56,523 bases of DNA from a bacterium. GTDB taxonomy: Bacteria; JAHJDO01. The DNA lies in contig JAGMBN010000001.1 in assembly GCA_023129655.1 (NCBI GenBank), positions 1-56,523 of the forward strand, written 5' to 3'. The position numbers and the translations under genes are program-made. Under the pieces are notes generated by a model. That model was given only the letters and a program-made list of their open reading frames with translations, searched no databases and was not told the DNA's origin. This document shows positions 34,109-41,918 of this stretch, piece after piece; the stretch's first letter is position 1; the number at the start of each line of letters is the position of its first letter.

Positions 34109-34130
34109 ATAATTGGACTGAGCCAATTAT
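34109..34130. promoter_or_regulatory. Inverted repeat downstream of the acn promoter
   Basis: ATAATTGG-ACTGAG-CCAATTAT is a perfect 8+6+8 inverted repeat about 27 bases after the -10 box. Its TTGGACT matches the edge of the gntR operator (TTGGACTAAT), so it might be a second regulator site, or a small hairpin in the leader RNA. Confidence 0.4.
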
Positions 34131-34132
34131 AT

Positions 34133-34156
34133 GTAGGGACAGGTCGTGACCTGTCC
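34133..34156. repeat. GTAGGG-family hairpin repeat
   Basis: GTAG is followed by GGACAGGTC-GT-GACCTGTCC, a perfect 9+2+9 hairpin. The layout matches the hairpin at 28789-28809 with compensating base changes (GGGCAGGC/GCCTGCCC). Confidence 0.65.
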
Positions 34157-34203
34157 GATACAAAGGCTAACATTGAAATTCCTAAATATTTAAGTTATAT
34201 TAA

Positions 34204-34249
34204 ACATCCCCCATAGTCCCCCTTCAAAAGGGGAATTAAAGGGGGATGT
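34204..34249. repeat. C/G-tract hairpin repeat before acn
   Basis: Outer arms ACATCCCCC (34204-34212) and GGGGGATGT (34241-34249) enclose an inner TCCCC...AAGGGGA stem. It ends one base before the upstream in-frame ATG of acn at 34251. Confidence 0.65.
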
Positions 34250-34271
34250 AATGAACAAGGAGGACATAAAA

Positions 34272-36215
34272 GTGGGTTTAGGTGTAGTAGAAAAAATTAT
34301 AAAAGCACATCTTGTAAAAGGGAAAATGGTTACTGGTGATGAGACCATAACAAGAATAGATCAGACTCTTACGCAAGACGCTACAGGAACAATGGCCTAT
34401 CTCCAGTTTGAAGCTCTTGGAATTCCAAAGATAAAAACAGAACTGGCTGTTAGTTATGTTGACCATAATACCATACAAGTGGGTTTTGAGAATGCTGATG
34501 ATCATCGTTATCTTCAAACTGCCGCTTCCAAGTATGGCGCTTATTTTTCCAGAGCGGGAAATGGAATATGTCATCAGGTGCATCTGGAAAGGTTTGCTGA
34601 ACCTGGGAAAACCCTGCTTGGTTCGGATTCTCACACTCCGACAGCAGGAGGCATGGGAATGCTTGCTATCGGAGCGGGCGGACTGGACGTGGCTGTAGCA
34701 ATGGGAACATGTGAATATACTATGCGTTATCCAAAAATCATCCGCATTAATCTGAAAGGTAAATTAAATCCGTGGATAAACGCAAAGGATATAATACTTA
34801 CAATTTTGAAGATGTTCGGCACTAAAGAAAATGTTGGAACTATAATAGAATATGGAGGTGCAGGACTTGAAAGTTTAGATGTTCCGGAAAGAGCTACTAT
34901 AACTAATATGGGTGCAGAGCTCGGTATCACTACCTCAGTATTTCCAAGTGATAAGCTTACGAAAAGATTTCTTCTCTCTCAGAATAGAGGAGATCAATGG
35001 AAAGGATTAAAAGCAGATTCAGACGCTAAGTACGAAAAAGTAATAAATATTAATCTTGCTGAAATTGAACCAATGCTGGCATGTCCTCATAGCCCGGGTA
35101 ATGTTGCTCCTGTAAGAGAACTAATTGGAAAAAGAGTAGATCAAGTGATCATTGGCAGCTGCACCAACTCTTCCTACAGGGATCTTAAGACAGCTGCTCA
35201 TATAGTCAAAGGACATAAAATCTCAGAGAATGTGAGCTTTGTAGTTGCCCCTGGTTCAAGACAGGTATTAAAAATGATAACAGATGACGGCAGCCTTTCT
35301 GCACTGATTGATGCAGGCGCTAGAATTGCAGAGTGCGTATGTGGATTCTGTATTGGGAACAGCCACGCTCCAGCTACAGAAGCAGTAAGCATCAGAACCA
35401 ATAATAGAAATTTCAAGGGTCGTTGTGGAACTCAATCTGCTTCTGTTTTTCTATCAAGCCCTGAGACAGCTGCTGCGTGCGCACTGTCCGGAGTGATCTA
35501 TGATCCGCGTGATCTTAAAGAACTGGTTTTCCCATCTTTTGACCTGCCAAAGAAATTTCATGTAGATGATACTATGATCATCCCTCCTGTGTCTGATGGC
35601 AAAAAAACAAAAATATGCAAAGGTTCGAATATTGGAGAGCCTCCAAAAAACGAACCTTTATCTGAAAACATCAATGGCAAGATTGCAATTAAAGTAGGAG
35701 ATGAAATTACAACTGATCACATAATGCCTGCAGGATCAAAATTGAAATATCGTTCCAATATTAAAAAATACTCTCAATTTGTATTTGAAGGGATTGAGAC
35801 ATCTTTTCCAAAACAATGCAAGGACAATAGATTAGATGGTTACAGTAATATTATTGTGGCTGGCCTGAGCTACGGTCAGGGCTCAAGCCGCGAGCATGCA
35901 GCTATATGCCCGATGTATCTGGGAGTAAAAGCTGTTATTGCAAAATCCATAGAAAGAATCCACAGAACTAATTTAATAAACTTTGGCATCCTGCCTCTCA
36001 TCTTCATAAAACCCGATGATTATCAGCATCTGAATGCAGGAGACATTATAGAAATTTTGGATATAGGTAAAACAATAACAAAAAACGCAAATCTGGTTTT
36101 GAAAAACAAAACCAGGAATGTTGATATTGAGTTAAAACATGATTTTACCGAAAAAGAAAAACAAATAATAGCGGCAGGAGGTTTATTAAACTATATAAAA
36201 AGAAAGGGTAAATAA
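34272..36215 (+). CDS. acn: Aconitate hydratase
   Basis: Aconitase isomerises citrate and isocitrate with a [4Fe-4S] cluster. Cluster cysteines appear in GSCTNSSYRDL and CVCGFCIG; the swivelling C-terminal domain carries YGQGSSREHAAI. About 648 residues, matching the ~640-residue aconitases common in anaerobes, shorter than AcnA/AcnB. The GTG at 34272 has AGGAGG eight bases upstream and gives the usual MGLGVVEKII start; the in-frame ATG at 34251 has the AGGAGG inside its codons. Followed after two bases by icd. Confidence 0.93.
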   Translation: MGLGVVEKIIKAHLVKGKMVTGDETITRIDQTLTQDATGTMAYLQFEALGIPKIKTELAVSYVDHNTIQVGFENADDHRYLQTAASKYGAYFSRAGNGICHQVHLERFAEPGKTLLGSDSHTPTAGGMGMLAIGAGGLDVAVAMGTCEYTMRYPKIIRINLKGKLNPWINAKDIILTILKMFGTKENVGTIIEYGGAGLESLDVPERATITNMGAELGITTSVFPSDKLTKRFLLSQNRGDQWKGLKADSDAKYEKVININLAEIEPMLACPHSPGNVAPVRELIGKRVDQVIIGSCTNSSYRDLKTAAHIVKGHKISENVSFVVAPGSRQVLKMITDDGSLSALIDAGARIAECVCGFCIGNSHAPATEAVSIRTNNRNFKGRCGTQSASVFLSSPETAAACALSGVIYDPRDLKELVFPSFDLPKKFHVDDTMIIPPVSDGKKTKICKGSNIGEPPKNEPLSENINGKIAIKVGDEITTDHIMPAGSKLKYRSNIKKYSQFVFEGIETSFPKQCKDNRLDGYSNIIVAGLSYGQGSSREHAAICPMYLGVKAVIAKSIERIHRTNLINFGILPLIFIKPDDYQHLNAGDIIEILDIGKTITKNANLVLKNKTRNVDIELKHDFTEKEKQIIAAGGLLNYIKRKGK

Positions 36216-36217
36216 CA

Positions 36218-37429
36218 ATGAACAATCAAATCAAGATGACAAACGGAAAATTATGCGTGCCTGATGAACCCATTATTCCCTTTATTGAGGGAGATGGAAC
36301 CGGTACTGATATCTGGCGGGCTTCGGTGAGAGTATTTGACGCGGCGGTTGAAATGGCGTATGGAGGCAAGAGAAAAATTGTATGGAAAGAAATATTTGCG
36401 GGAGAAAAAGCGTATAAGAAAACAAAAGAATGGCTGCCTGAGCAAACAGTTGATGCTTTCAGGGAATATCTGGTAGGCATAAAAGGACCTTTGACAACAC
36501 CTATTGGCGGCGGCATTAGAAGTCTAAATGTTACTCTTAGGAAATTGTTGGATCTATACGTTTGTCTGCGGCCTGTAAAATGGCTCGAAGGTGTTCCTAG
36601 TCCTGTTAAGCATCCGGAAAAGGTTGATATAGTTGTTTTTCGGGAAAACACTGAAGATGTCTATGCAGGTCTGGAACTGCAAGCATATTCAGAAGACGCA
36701 AAGAAGCTTATCAGTTTTTGCAAAGATTCTTTTGGATGGAATATCAGAGAAGACTCCGGCATAGGACTGAAACCCATAAGCGAGGCTGGAAGTAAAAGAT
36801 TAATAAGAGCAGCAATAAAGCATGCAATAAAGAATAAAAGAAAAAGCGTAACTCTTGTTCATAAAGGCAATATTCAAAAGTACACAGAGGGTGCGTTTAG
36901 AAACTGGGGATATGAACTGGCAAAGAATGAATTCCCGGAAGAAGTTATATCATGGGATGAATGTAAAGGGATCGTTCCTCATGGAAAAGTCTTAATAAAG
37001 GATGCTATTGCCGATATATTTCTTCAGCAGATATTAACAAGAACAGACGAATTCGATGTAATAGCAACAATGAATCTCAATGGAGATTACATTTCAGACG
37101 CAATAGCTGCCCAGGCAGGAGGGATTGGAATAGCTCCCGGCGGAAACATCAACTATGATACAGGTCATGCAATATTTGAGGCGACTCACGGCACAGCTCC
37201 AAAGTATAAAGATATGGACAAAGTTAACCCCGGATCAGTGATATTGTCCGGAGAGATGATGCTTAGATATATCGGATGGGAAGATGCTGCGGATCTTATT
37301 GCTAAAGGAATAAGCAAGGCAATCCTAAGCAAAAAAGTTACGTATGATTTTGAAAGATTGATGAGCGGAGCAAAGCTTCTTAAATGCTCTGAGTTCGCAG
37401 ATGAAGTCATAAAGAACATGACAGAATAA
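36218..37429 (+). CDS. icd: Isocitrate dehydrogenase (NADP type)
   Basis: Icd oxidatively decarboxylates isocitrate to 2-oxoglutarate. RSLNVTLRK binds isocitrate (SxNxxxR), VFRENTEDVYAGLE and DYISDAIAAQAGGIGIAPGGN are characteristic, and THGTAPKY with Lys-Tyr at the cofactor position plus DKVNPGS points to NADP. Length 403 residues. It directly follows acn, so both are expressed together opposite ATP-citrate lyase. Confidence 0.95.
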   Translation: MNNQIKMTNGKLCVPDEPIIPFIEGDGTGTDIWRASVRVFDAAVEMAYGGKRKIVWKEIFAGEKAYKKTKEWLPEQTVDAFREYLVGIKGPLTTPIGGGIRSLNVTLRKLLDLYVCLRPVKWLEGVPSPVKHPEKVDIVVFRENTEDVYAGLELQAYSEDAKKLISFCKDSFGWNIREDSGIGLKPISEAGSKRLIRAAIKHAIKNKRKSVTLVHKGNIQKYTEGAFRNWGYELAKNEFPEEVISWDECKGIVPHGKVLIKDAIADIFLQQILTRTDEFDVIATMNLNGDYISDAIAAQAGGIGIAPGGNINYDTGHAIFEATHGTAPKYKDMDKVNPGSVILSGEMMLRYIGWEDAADLIAKGISKAILSKKVTYDFERLMSGAKLLKCSEFADEVIKNMTE

Positions 37430-37439
37430 ATTTCCTTTG

Positions 37440-37469
37440 CAATAACTTAACAAATATGTTAAGTTATTG
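37440..37469. promoter_or_regulatory. Operator-like inverted repeat of the AbiE module
   Basis: CAATAACTTAACA (37440-37452) and TGTTAAGTTATTG (37457-37469) form a perfect 13+4+13 inverted repeat ending two bases before the abiEi ATG. AbiEi antitoxins are known to repress their own promoter through inverted repeats. Confidence 0.75.
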
Positions 37470-37471
37470 TC

Positions 37472-38110
37472 ATGAATTGGATGAAGTTTCTAAAGACTGT
37501 AGGGAAATTACCTGTAATTAATACTGAAAACTTATTTGCAGGTGTGTCTGATCCTACTGGAATTGAGGTGCAAATTAGCCGCTGGAACAAAGCAGGAAAG
37601 ATTATTCAGCTTAAAAGAGGAATGTATTTGCTTGCAGAGCCGTATCGTAAGATTGCAGTCTATGAGCCTTATATTGCTGCTATCTTAAAAAACCCTTCTT
37701 ACATCAGCATGGAAAAAGCGCTTGAGTATCATAATCTAATTCCTGAAGCAGTAACGGTATATACGTCAGTTACGACAAAAAGGCAAGGGAGATTTGTGTC
37801 CAAAGCAGGATTTTTTGATTACAGGCACATTAAGGAATCTCTTTTTTGGGGATATAAGTCAGCTACTGTTAATAAACAAACTGCTTTTATTGCGTCTTGT
37901 GAAAAAGCGCTCCTTGATTTTTTCTATGTAAAGAGGTTGAATATTTCATTAGATTATCTTTATGAGTTGAGACTTCAGAACGTAGAAAAAATTAATATTG
38001 AAAACTTGTTTGAATATGCTTGGCGATTTAAAAAACCAAAAATGTTATATGCAGCCAAAGTAATCAAGGAGTATAGCACCTTGATCAAGAAAGGAGAAAA
38101 GACATTATGA
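37472..38110 (+). CDS. AbiEi-type antitoxin/transcriptional repressor
   Basis: The 212-residue protein shows the AbiEi pattern: an N-terminal winged helix (VQISRWNKAGKIIQLKRGMYLL), then the C-terminal domain with SMEKALEYHNLIPE, YTSVTTKRQG and the CEKALLDFFYV helix. In type IV systems it counteracts the nucleotidyltransferase toxin and represses the operon. No ribosome site is visible between the inverted repeat and the ATG, so the message may be leaderless. It overlaps the toxin gene by four bases. Confidence 0.85.
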   Translation: MNWMKFLKTVGKLPVINTENLFAGVSDPTGIEVQISRWNKAGKIIQLKRGMYLLAEPYRKIAVYEPYIAAILKNPSYISMEKALEYHNLIPEAVTVYTSVTTKRQGRFVSKAGFFDYRHIKESLFWGYKSATVNKQTAFIASCEKALLDFFYVKRLNISLDYLYELRLQNVEKINIENLFEYAWRFKKPKMLYAAKVIKEYSTLIKKGEKTL

Positions 38111-38907
38111 GAGATTATGTTCTCGAGTTAGTTGCAACGAAAACCGGTTTTAACGCAAAATTAAATATCATGCGAGAATATCTTCAGGCATGTATTCTGA
38201 GAATTATGCATGATAATGGAGTGTTTCGTTCAACTGCATTTTTAGGCGGAACTGCGTTGCGGTTTCTTTATAATCTTCCACGTTTTTCAGAAGATCTGGA
38301 TTTTTCATCAACTGAGAATAAGCACTACACGTTCGCAGATTTAGTAATAAAGATTAAACAGGAATTAAAATTGGCAGGATATGATATTTCTGTATCTTAT
38401 AATGACGAAAAGACTGTTCGGCATGCAATGGTCAAGTTTGATAAATTGATGTATGAGGCAGGAATTTCACCTCATAAGGCGCAAAAGTTTTCAATAAAAA
38501 TTGAAATTGATACTAATCCACCTGAAGGAGCTGATTTAAAAACCGATATTGTCAATAAATATTTTCCAATTTCTTTTTTGTCTTATGATATTCCTTCTCT
38601 TTTTGCAGGTAAATTTCATGCATTATTGAGTAGAAAATATACTAAAGGACGTGATTTTTTTGATCTTGGATGGTATCTTTCGCGTTGGAAGGATATCTCA
38701 CCTAATATTGCTATGCTTCAAAATGCGCTCAAGCAAACCGGTTGGACTGGAGAAATGCCATCAGAACATACATGGCGAGATTTTCTTTATACTGTTGTTA
38801 AAGCGACAGATTGGCAAAAAATAGAACAGGATGTAGGAAACTTCTTAGAAAATCCTTCTGACATGAATATCTTTACTAAGAAAAATGTGCTTAGCTTGTT
38901 ACAGTGA
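38107..38907 (+). CDS. AbiEii/AbiGii-type nucleotidyltransferase toxin
   Basis: A 266-residue toxin with the minimal nucleotidyltransferase motif GGTALRFLYNLPRFSEDLDFS (GG-x8-13-DxD; quoted in parts GGTALRFLY and RFSEDLDFS). Later KFHALLSRKYTKGRDFFDLGWYL includes the RxRDxxDL element of the family (KGRDFFDL). By analogy it would modify tRNA or another RNA and arrest growth. ATG overlaps the antitoxin stop (ATGA). Confidence 0.88.
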   Translation: MRDYVLELVATKTGFNAKLNIMREYLQACILRIMHDNGVFRSTAFLGGTALRFLYNLPRFSEDLDFSSTENKHYTFADLVIKIKQELKLAGYDISVSYNDEKTVRHAMVKFDKLMYEAGISPHKAQKFSIKIEIDTNPPEGADLKTDIVNKYFPISFLSYDIPSLFAGKFHALLSRKYTKGRDFFDLGWYLSRWKDISPNIAMLQNALKQTGWTGEMPSEHTWRDFLYTVVKATDWQKIEQDVGNFLENPSDMNIFTKKNVLSLLQ

Positions 38908-38994
38908 AAAATCAAACAAAAAAGTGATTTATTCTACAGACAACTGTACTCTCATGTGTTAAAATTTGTTTTAGAGGAGCGAGACAAAACTATA

Positions 38995-39195
38995 ATGACT
39001 TCCAGAGAAATTGTTAAACGCAATTTAGAATTTAGGAATCCCCAGCGCATTGGGCTTAATTTCAGCGGAGAAGATGGTGGGTTTATTGCTAAAAATTATG
39101 GAGATATTAAAGGAATTGGAGTTAAGTCTGACTGGGATCAGTGGGCATATGAAAGTTTTTTAAAAAATAAGAGGATAAGTAAAAGCAGGATATAG
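38995..39195 (+). pseudogene. URO-D family protein, N-terminal fragment
   Basis: The 66-codon frame starts MTSREIVKRNLEFRNPQRIGLNF, which matches the opening of URO-D-like methyltransferases, and has a DWDQWAYE element where they have an xDEWG motif. The catalytic barrel is missing and the frame ends 10 bases before purH. The upstream GAGGAG is far for a ribosome site. I read it as the remnant of a longer gene; expression is uncertain. Confidence 0.6.
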
Positions 39196-39205
39196 GGGAA
39201 ATATT

Positions 39206-40891
39206 ATGAATAAAGTTAAAAGAGCGCTGATAAGTGTGTCTGATAAAACAGGGATTGTGGATTTTGCTAACCAATTGGACAGAATGGGGATAGAGATACT
39301 CTCAACAGGAGGCACAAAAAAGTCGCTTGAGGAAGTGGGCGTATCTGTAAAAGGAGTATCTGAATTTACAGGTTTCCCGGAGATGCTTGATGGCAGAGTG
39401 AAGACGCTGCATCCTAAAATTCATGGAGGTCTTCTCGCAGTCAGGAGTAACAAGGAGCATATGAAACAGGTTGAAGAACATTCTGTTCAACTGATTGATA
39501 TGGTCGTAGTAAATTTGTATCCATTTCAGAAGACTATAGCTAAGGAGGGAACCTCTCTTGAAGAGGCAATAGAAAATATTGATATCGGAGGGCCAACAAT
39601 GCTTCGCAGCGCAGCAAAAAACTACAAGGACGTTGCTGTTGTGACTGACCCGGATGATTATGCTTTCATTATTGATGAGCTTAAAAACTCGGGGGAAATA
39701 TCTAACGAAACAAGACAGCGACTTGCTGTTAAGGTGTTCAGGCATACTGCGGATTATGACAGTGCTATAGATAAATATCTCAGCGAAAACTTATCTAATG
39801 AAAAAATATTAAGACTTAAATTTACTCAAGGGGTATCTCTAAGATATGGGGAGAATTCACATCAGTCAGCTACCTTTTATATAGACAAAGATTGCGCGGA
39901 ATCAAACCTTGCTTCAGCAAAGATTTTGCACGGTAAAGAGATGTCTTATAACAATTATGTAGACGCAAACGGCGCTTTTGAAGCAGTAAAAGATATCAAA
40001 GAGCAGATTGGAGCCGTTGTGGTAAAACATACAAATCCATGTGGATATGCGACAGGCAAGACCCTGAAAGAAGCTGTTGAAAAAGCCTGGATGGGAGACC
40101 CAATATCCGCTTTTGGATCAATTGTTGCTGTTACAAGAAAACTTGATCTGGAGACCGCAGAATTTCTAAAAGGAAAGAATACAAAGCACCTAACTTATGC
40201 GAAACAGGATAATAAGTATGTGCCGGAGGAGGTTAAAACAAAGCATGTGGAGGTTATAATAGCTCCGGGATATGACAGGGATGCTTTAGAGCTTTTAAAG
40301 TCTGAAGGCAAGGTATTGCGCATTCTTGAAGTAGCGCCGCTTGATATTGGCAAGCATGAAAGATTTACATATAGAAAAATTGTAGGCGGTATACTTGAGC
40401 AGGACAGAGACTTGAAAATCTTTGATACATTTGATGTCGTCACAAAAGCACCGTTTCCCAATAATAAAAAAGAATTAGCCAAGTTTGCGTATAAGGCGTG
40501 TAAACATACTAAGTCTAACGCGATTGTTCTTTGCAGAGAATATGCTTCAGGATGTTTTCAGGTATTGGGTATGGGCGCCGGTCAGCCAAACAGGGTTGAT
40601 TCTTTGCGTAAGTTAGCAGTTCCAAAAGCAATGGAAAATCTACAGATCGAGTATGACATGCTGAAACCGGAAAGCTCATTAGATGTTTATATAAAAAAGA
40701 TAATGTCGGAACTGGTTCTGGCTTCTGACGCATTCTTCCCGTTTTCTGACACTGTTGAGGAAGCAGCCGGTTTTGGTATTCGCTATATTATCCAGCCGGG
40801 CGGGTCAAAACGCGATGATGCCTCAGTATCCAAGTCCGACGAGCTCGGTATATCTATGGTATTTACAGGAATGCGGCATTTCTTACACTAA
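39206..40891 (+). CDS. purH: Bifunctional AICAR transformylase/IMP cyclohydrolase
   Basis: PurH carries out the last two steps of IMP synthesis. The N-terminal MGS-like cyclohydrolase has STGGTKKSL, GRVKTLHPKIHGGLLA and DIGGPTMLRSAAKN. The transformylase part has KHTNPCGYATG, GMGAGQPNRVDS and SDAFFPFSD. Length 561 residues, slightly above the usual ~520. The ATG follows AGGGGAAATATT. The HdrA-like gene begins four bases after its stop. Confidence 0.95.
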   Translation: MNKVKRALISVSDKTGIVDFANQLDRMGIEILSTGGTKKSLEEVGVSVKGVSEFTGFPEMLDGRVKTLHPKIHGGLLAVRSNKEHMKQVEEHSVQLIDMVVVNLYPFQKTIAKEGTSLEEAIENIDIGGPTMLRSAAKNYKDVAVVTDPDDYAFIIDELKNSGEISNETRQRLAVKVFRHTADYDSAIDKYLSENLSNEKILRLKFTQGVSLRYGENSHQSATFYIDKDCAESNLASAKILHGKEMSYNNYVDANGAFEAVKDIKEQIGAVVVKHTNPCGYATGKTLKEAVEKAWMGDPISAFGSIVAVTRKLDLETAEFLKGKNTKHLTYAKQDNKYVPEEVKTKHVEVIIAPGYDRDALELLKSEGKVLRILEVAPLDIGKHERFTYRKIVGGILEQDRDLKIFDTFDVVTKAPFPNNKKELAKFAYKACKHTKSNAIVLCREYASGCFQVLGMGAGQPNRVDSLRKLAVPKAMENLQIEYDMLKPESSLDVYIKKIMSELVLASDAFFPFSDTVEEAAGFGIRYIIQPGGSKRDDASVSKSDELGISMVFTGMRHFLH

Positions 40892-40895
40892 AGCT

Positions 40896-41918
40896 ATGAA
40901 ACATAAAAATGTGCTGGTTATCGGAGCAGGAATAGCAGGCATTACCACGGCTTTGGATATTGCAGATAGAGGCATAACCGTCCATCTAGTAGAAAAAACA
41001 TCTTCAATAGGCGGACATGTTCAAAGGTTTTGTTGTAAAGCAGTAAACAATGTCTGTACAAAATGTGGGGCTTGCCTTCTGAAGGATAAGATAGATAAAC
41101 TAAAAATTAGTCCTAATATCAAAATATATTTAAATTCAAATATATCCGATGTTTCCAAGTCTAAAGATAGATTTTCTGTTCAAATAAAGCATGGTAATAA
41201 AACCAGCTCTGTAGAGATAGATGCAATAGTTATTGCATCTGGTTTTACGCCATTTGATGCAGCGACAAAGGGCAGATTTGGTTACGGAAGAATTCCTTAT
41301 GTTTTTACAGGGCTGGATATTGAAGAATGCTTCAAAGAAAATGTAGGGGTTCAATATTTTGAACCCTTATCAAATAAAATCCCAAAGCAGGTAGCATTTA
41401 TACAGTGTGTTGGCTCCAGGGATCCGCACTTAAACAAAGGCTATTGTTCAAGGGTGTGCTGTCGTTATGCTTTGAGACTCGCCATGATGCTTAGAGAAGC
41501 TTTCCCTGAAATTAAGGTAGATATCTTCTATATGGATATTCAGTCTTCAGGCAAAGAATTCAATATGTTATATGACCAATGTAAGGATGATTCAAAAATA
41601 GAGTTTATAAAGAGCATACCAACAAGGGCGCAGGAAATTCCTGAGACTAAATCAGTAAGGGTTTTGTATGAAGATATGGCAGAATCTAAACTTGCTGAGA
41701 GGGATTATGATCTTCTTGTTCTCTCTATAGGCATAATGCCGTCAGAGGAGAATCAGAGAATTGAGAGTCTTCTTGGAATTAATACAGACAAGTTCGGGTT
41801 TTTTGAACCTAATGTTCAAGGTGTTTTTCTATCAGGCGCATGTGAAGGGCCGAAGAGCATATCCGAATCTATTCAACACGCAGAGAAAACCGCAGTAGAT
41901 GTGATGGAGTACTTATGA
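40896..41918 (+). CDS. HdrA/QmoA-like FAD oxidoreductase, subunit 1
   Basis: A 340-residue flavoprotein of the HdrA/QmoA family: dinucleotide-binding VIGAGIAGITTALDIADRG, GGHVQRFCC followed by CTKCGACLL (probable Fe-S or redox cysteines), AFIQCVGSRD with CSRVCCRYAL, and the FAD motif GVFLSGACEGPKSI. It lacks the ferredoxin-type C-terminal domain of full HdrA, which is present in the next gene. The frame is open upstream inside purH; the ATG at 40896 matches family starts. A palindromic repeat is embedded in its coding region at 41343-41366. Confidence 0.8.
   Translation: MKHKNVLVIGAGIAGITTALDIADRGITVHLVEKTSSIGGHVQRFCCKAVNNVCTKCGACLLKDKIDKLKISPNIKIYLNSNISDVSKSKDRFSVQIKHGNKTSSVEIDAIVIASGFTPFDAATKGRFGYGRIPYVFTGLDIEECFKENVGVQYFEPLSNKIPKQVAFIQCVGSRDPHLNKGYCSRVCCRYALRLAMMLREAFPEIKVDIFYMDIQSSGKEFNMLYDQCKDDSKIEFIKSIPTRAQEIPETKSVRVLYEDMAESKLAERDYDLLVLSIGIMPSEENQRIESLLGINTDKFGFFEPNVQGVFLSGACEGPKSISESIQHAEKTAVDVMEYL
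41343..41366. repeat. GTAGGG-type hairpin inside the HdrA-like gene
   Basis: GTAGG is followed by GGGTTCAA-TATT-TTGAACCC, a perfect 8+4+8 hairpin translated in frame as GVQYFEP. It sits in the variable segment before AFIQCVGSRD and has the same GTAGGG opening as the hairpins at 28786 and 34133. Confidence 0.55.

Larger units (their letters stand above)
33955..34271. promoter_or_regulatory. 317-base divergent control region of the citrate module
   Basis: This is the longest gene-free stretch in the window. From left to right it holds the GntR palindrome, the leftward promoter, an AT-rich tract, the rightward promoter, a second inverted repeat, a GTAGGG-type hairpin, and a C/G-rich hairpin element. 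The ribosome site AGGAGG (34258-34263) lies at the right edge, eight bases before the acn GTG. Confidence 0.8.

Noticed and set aside
29712..37429. Firm call of a reductive TCA cycle
   Set aside because: Only ATP-citrate lyase, aconitase and isocitrate dehydrogenase are visible; the ferredoxin-dependent enzymes needed for the cycle are not in the window.
37440..37469. Inverted repeat as an intrinsic terminator of icd
   Set aside because: It is AT-rich and has no T-run after it; position and symmetry fit an operator of the AbiE module better.
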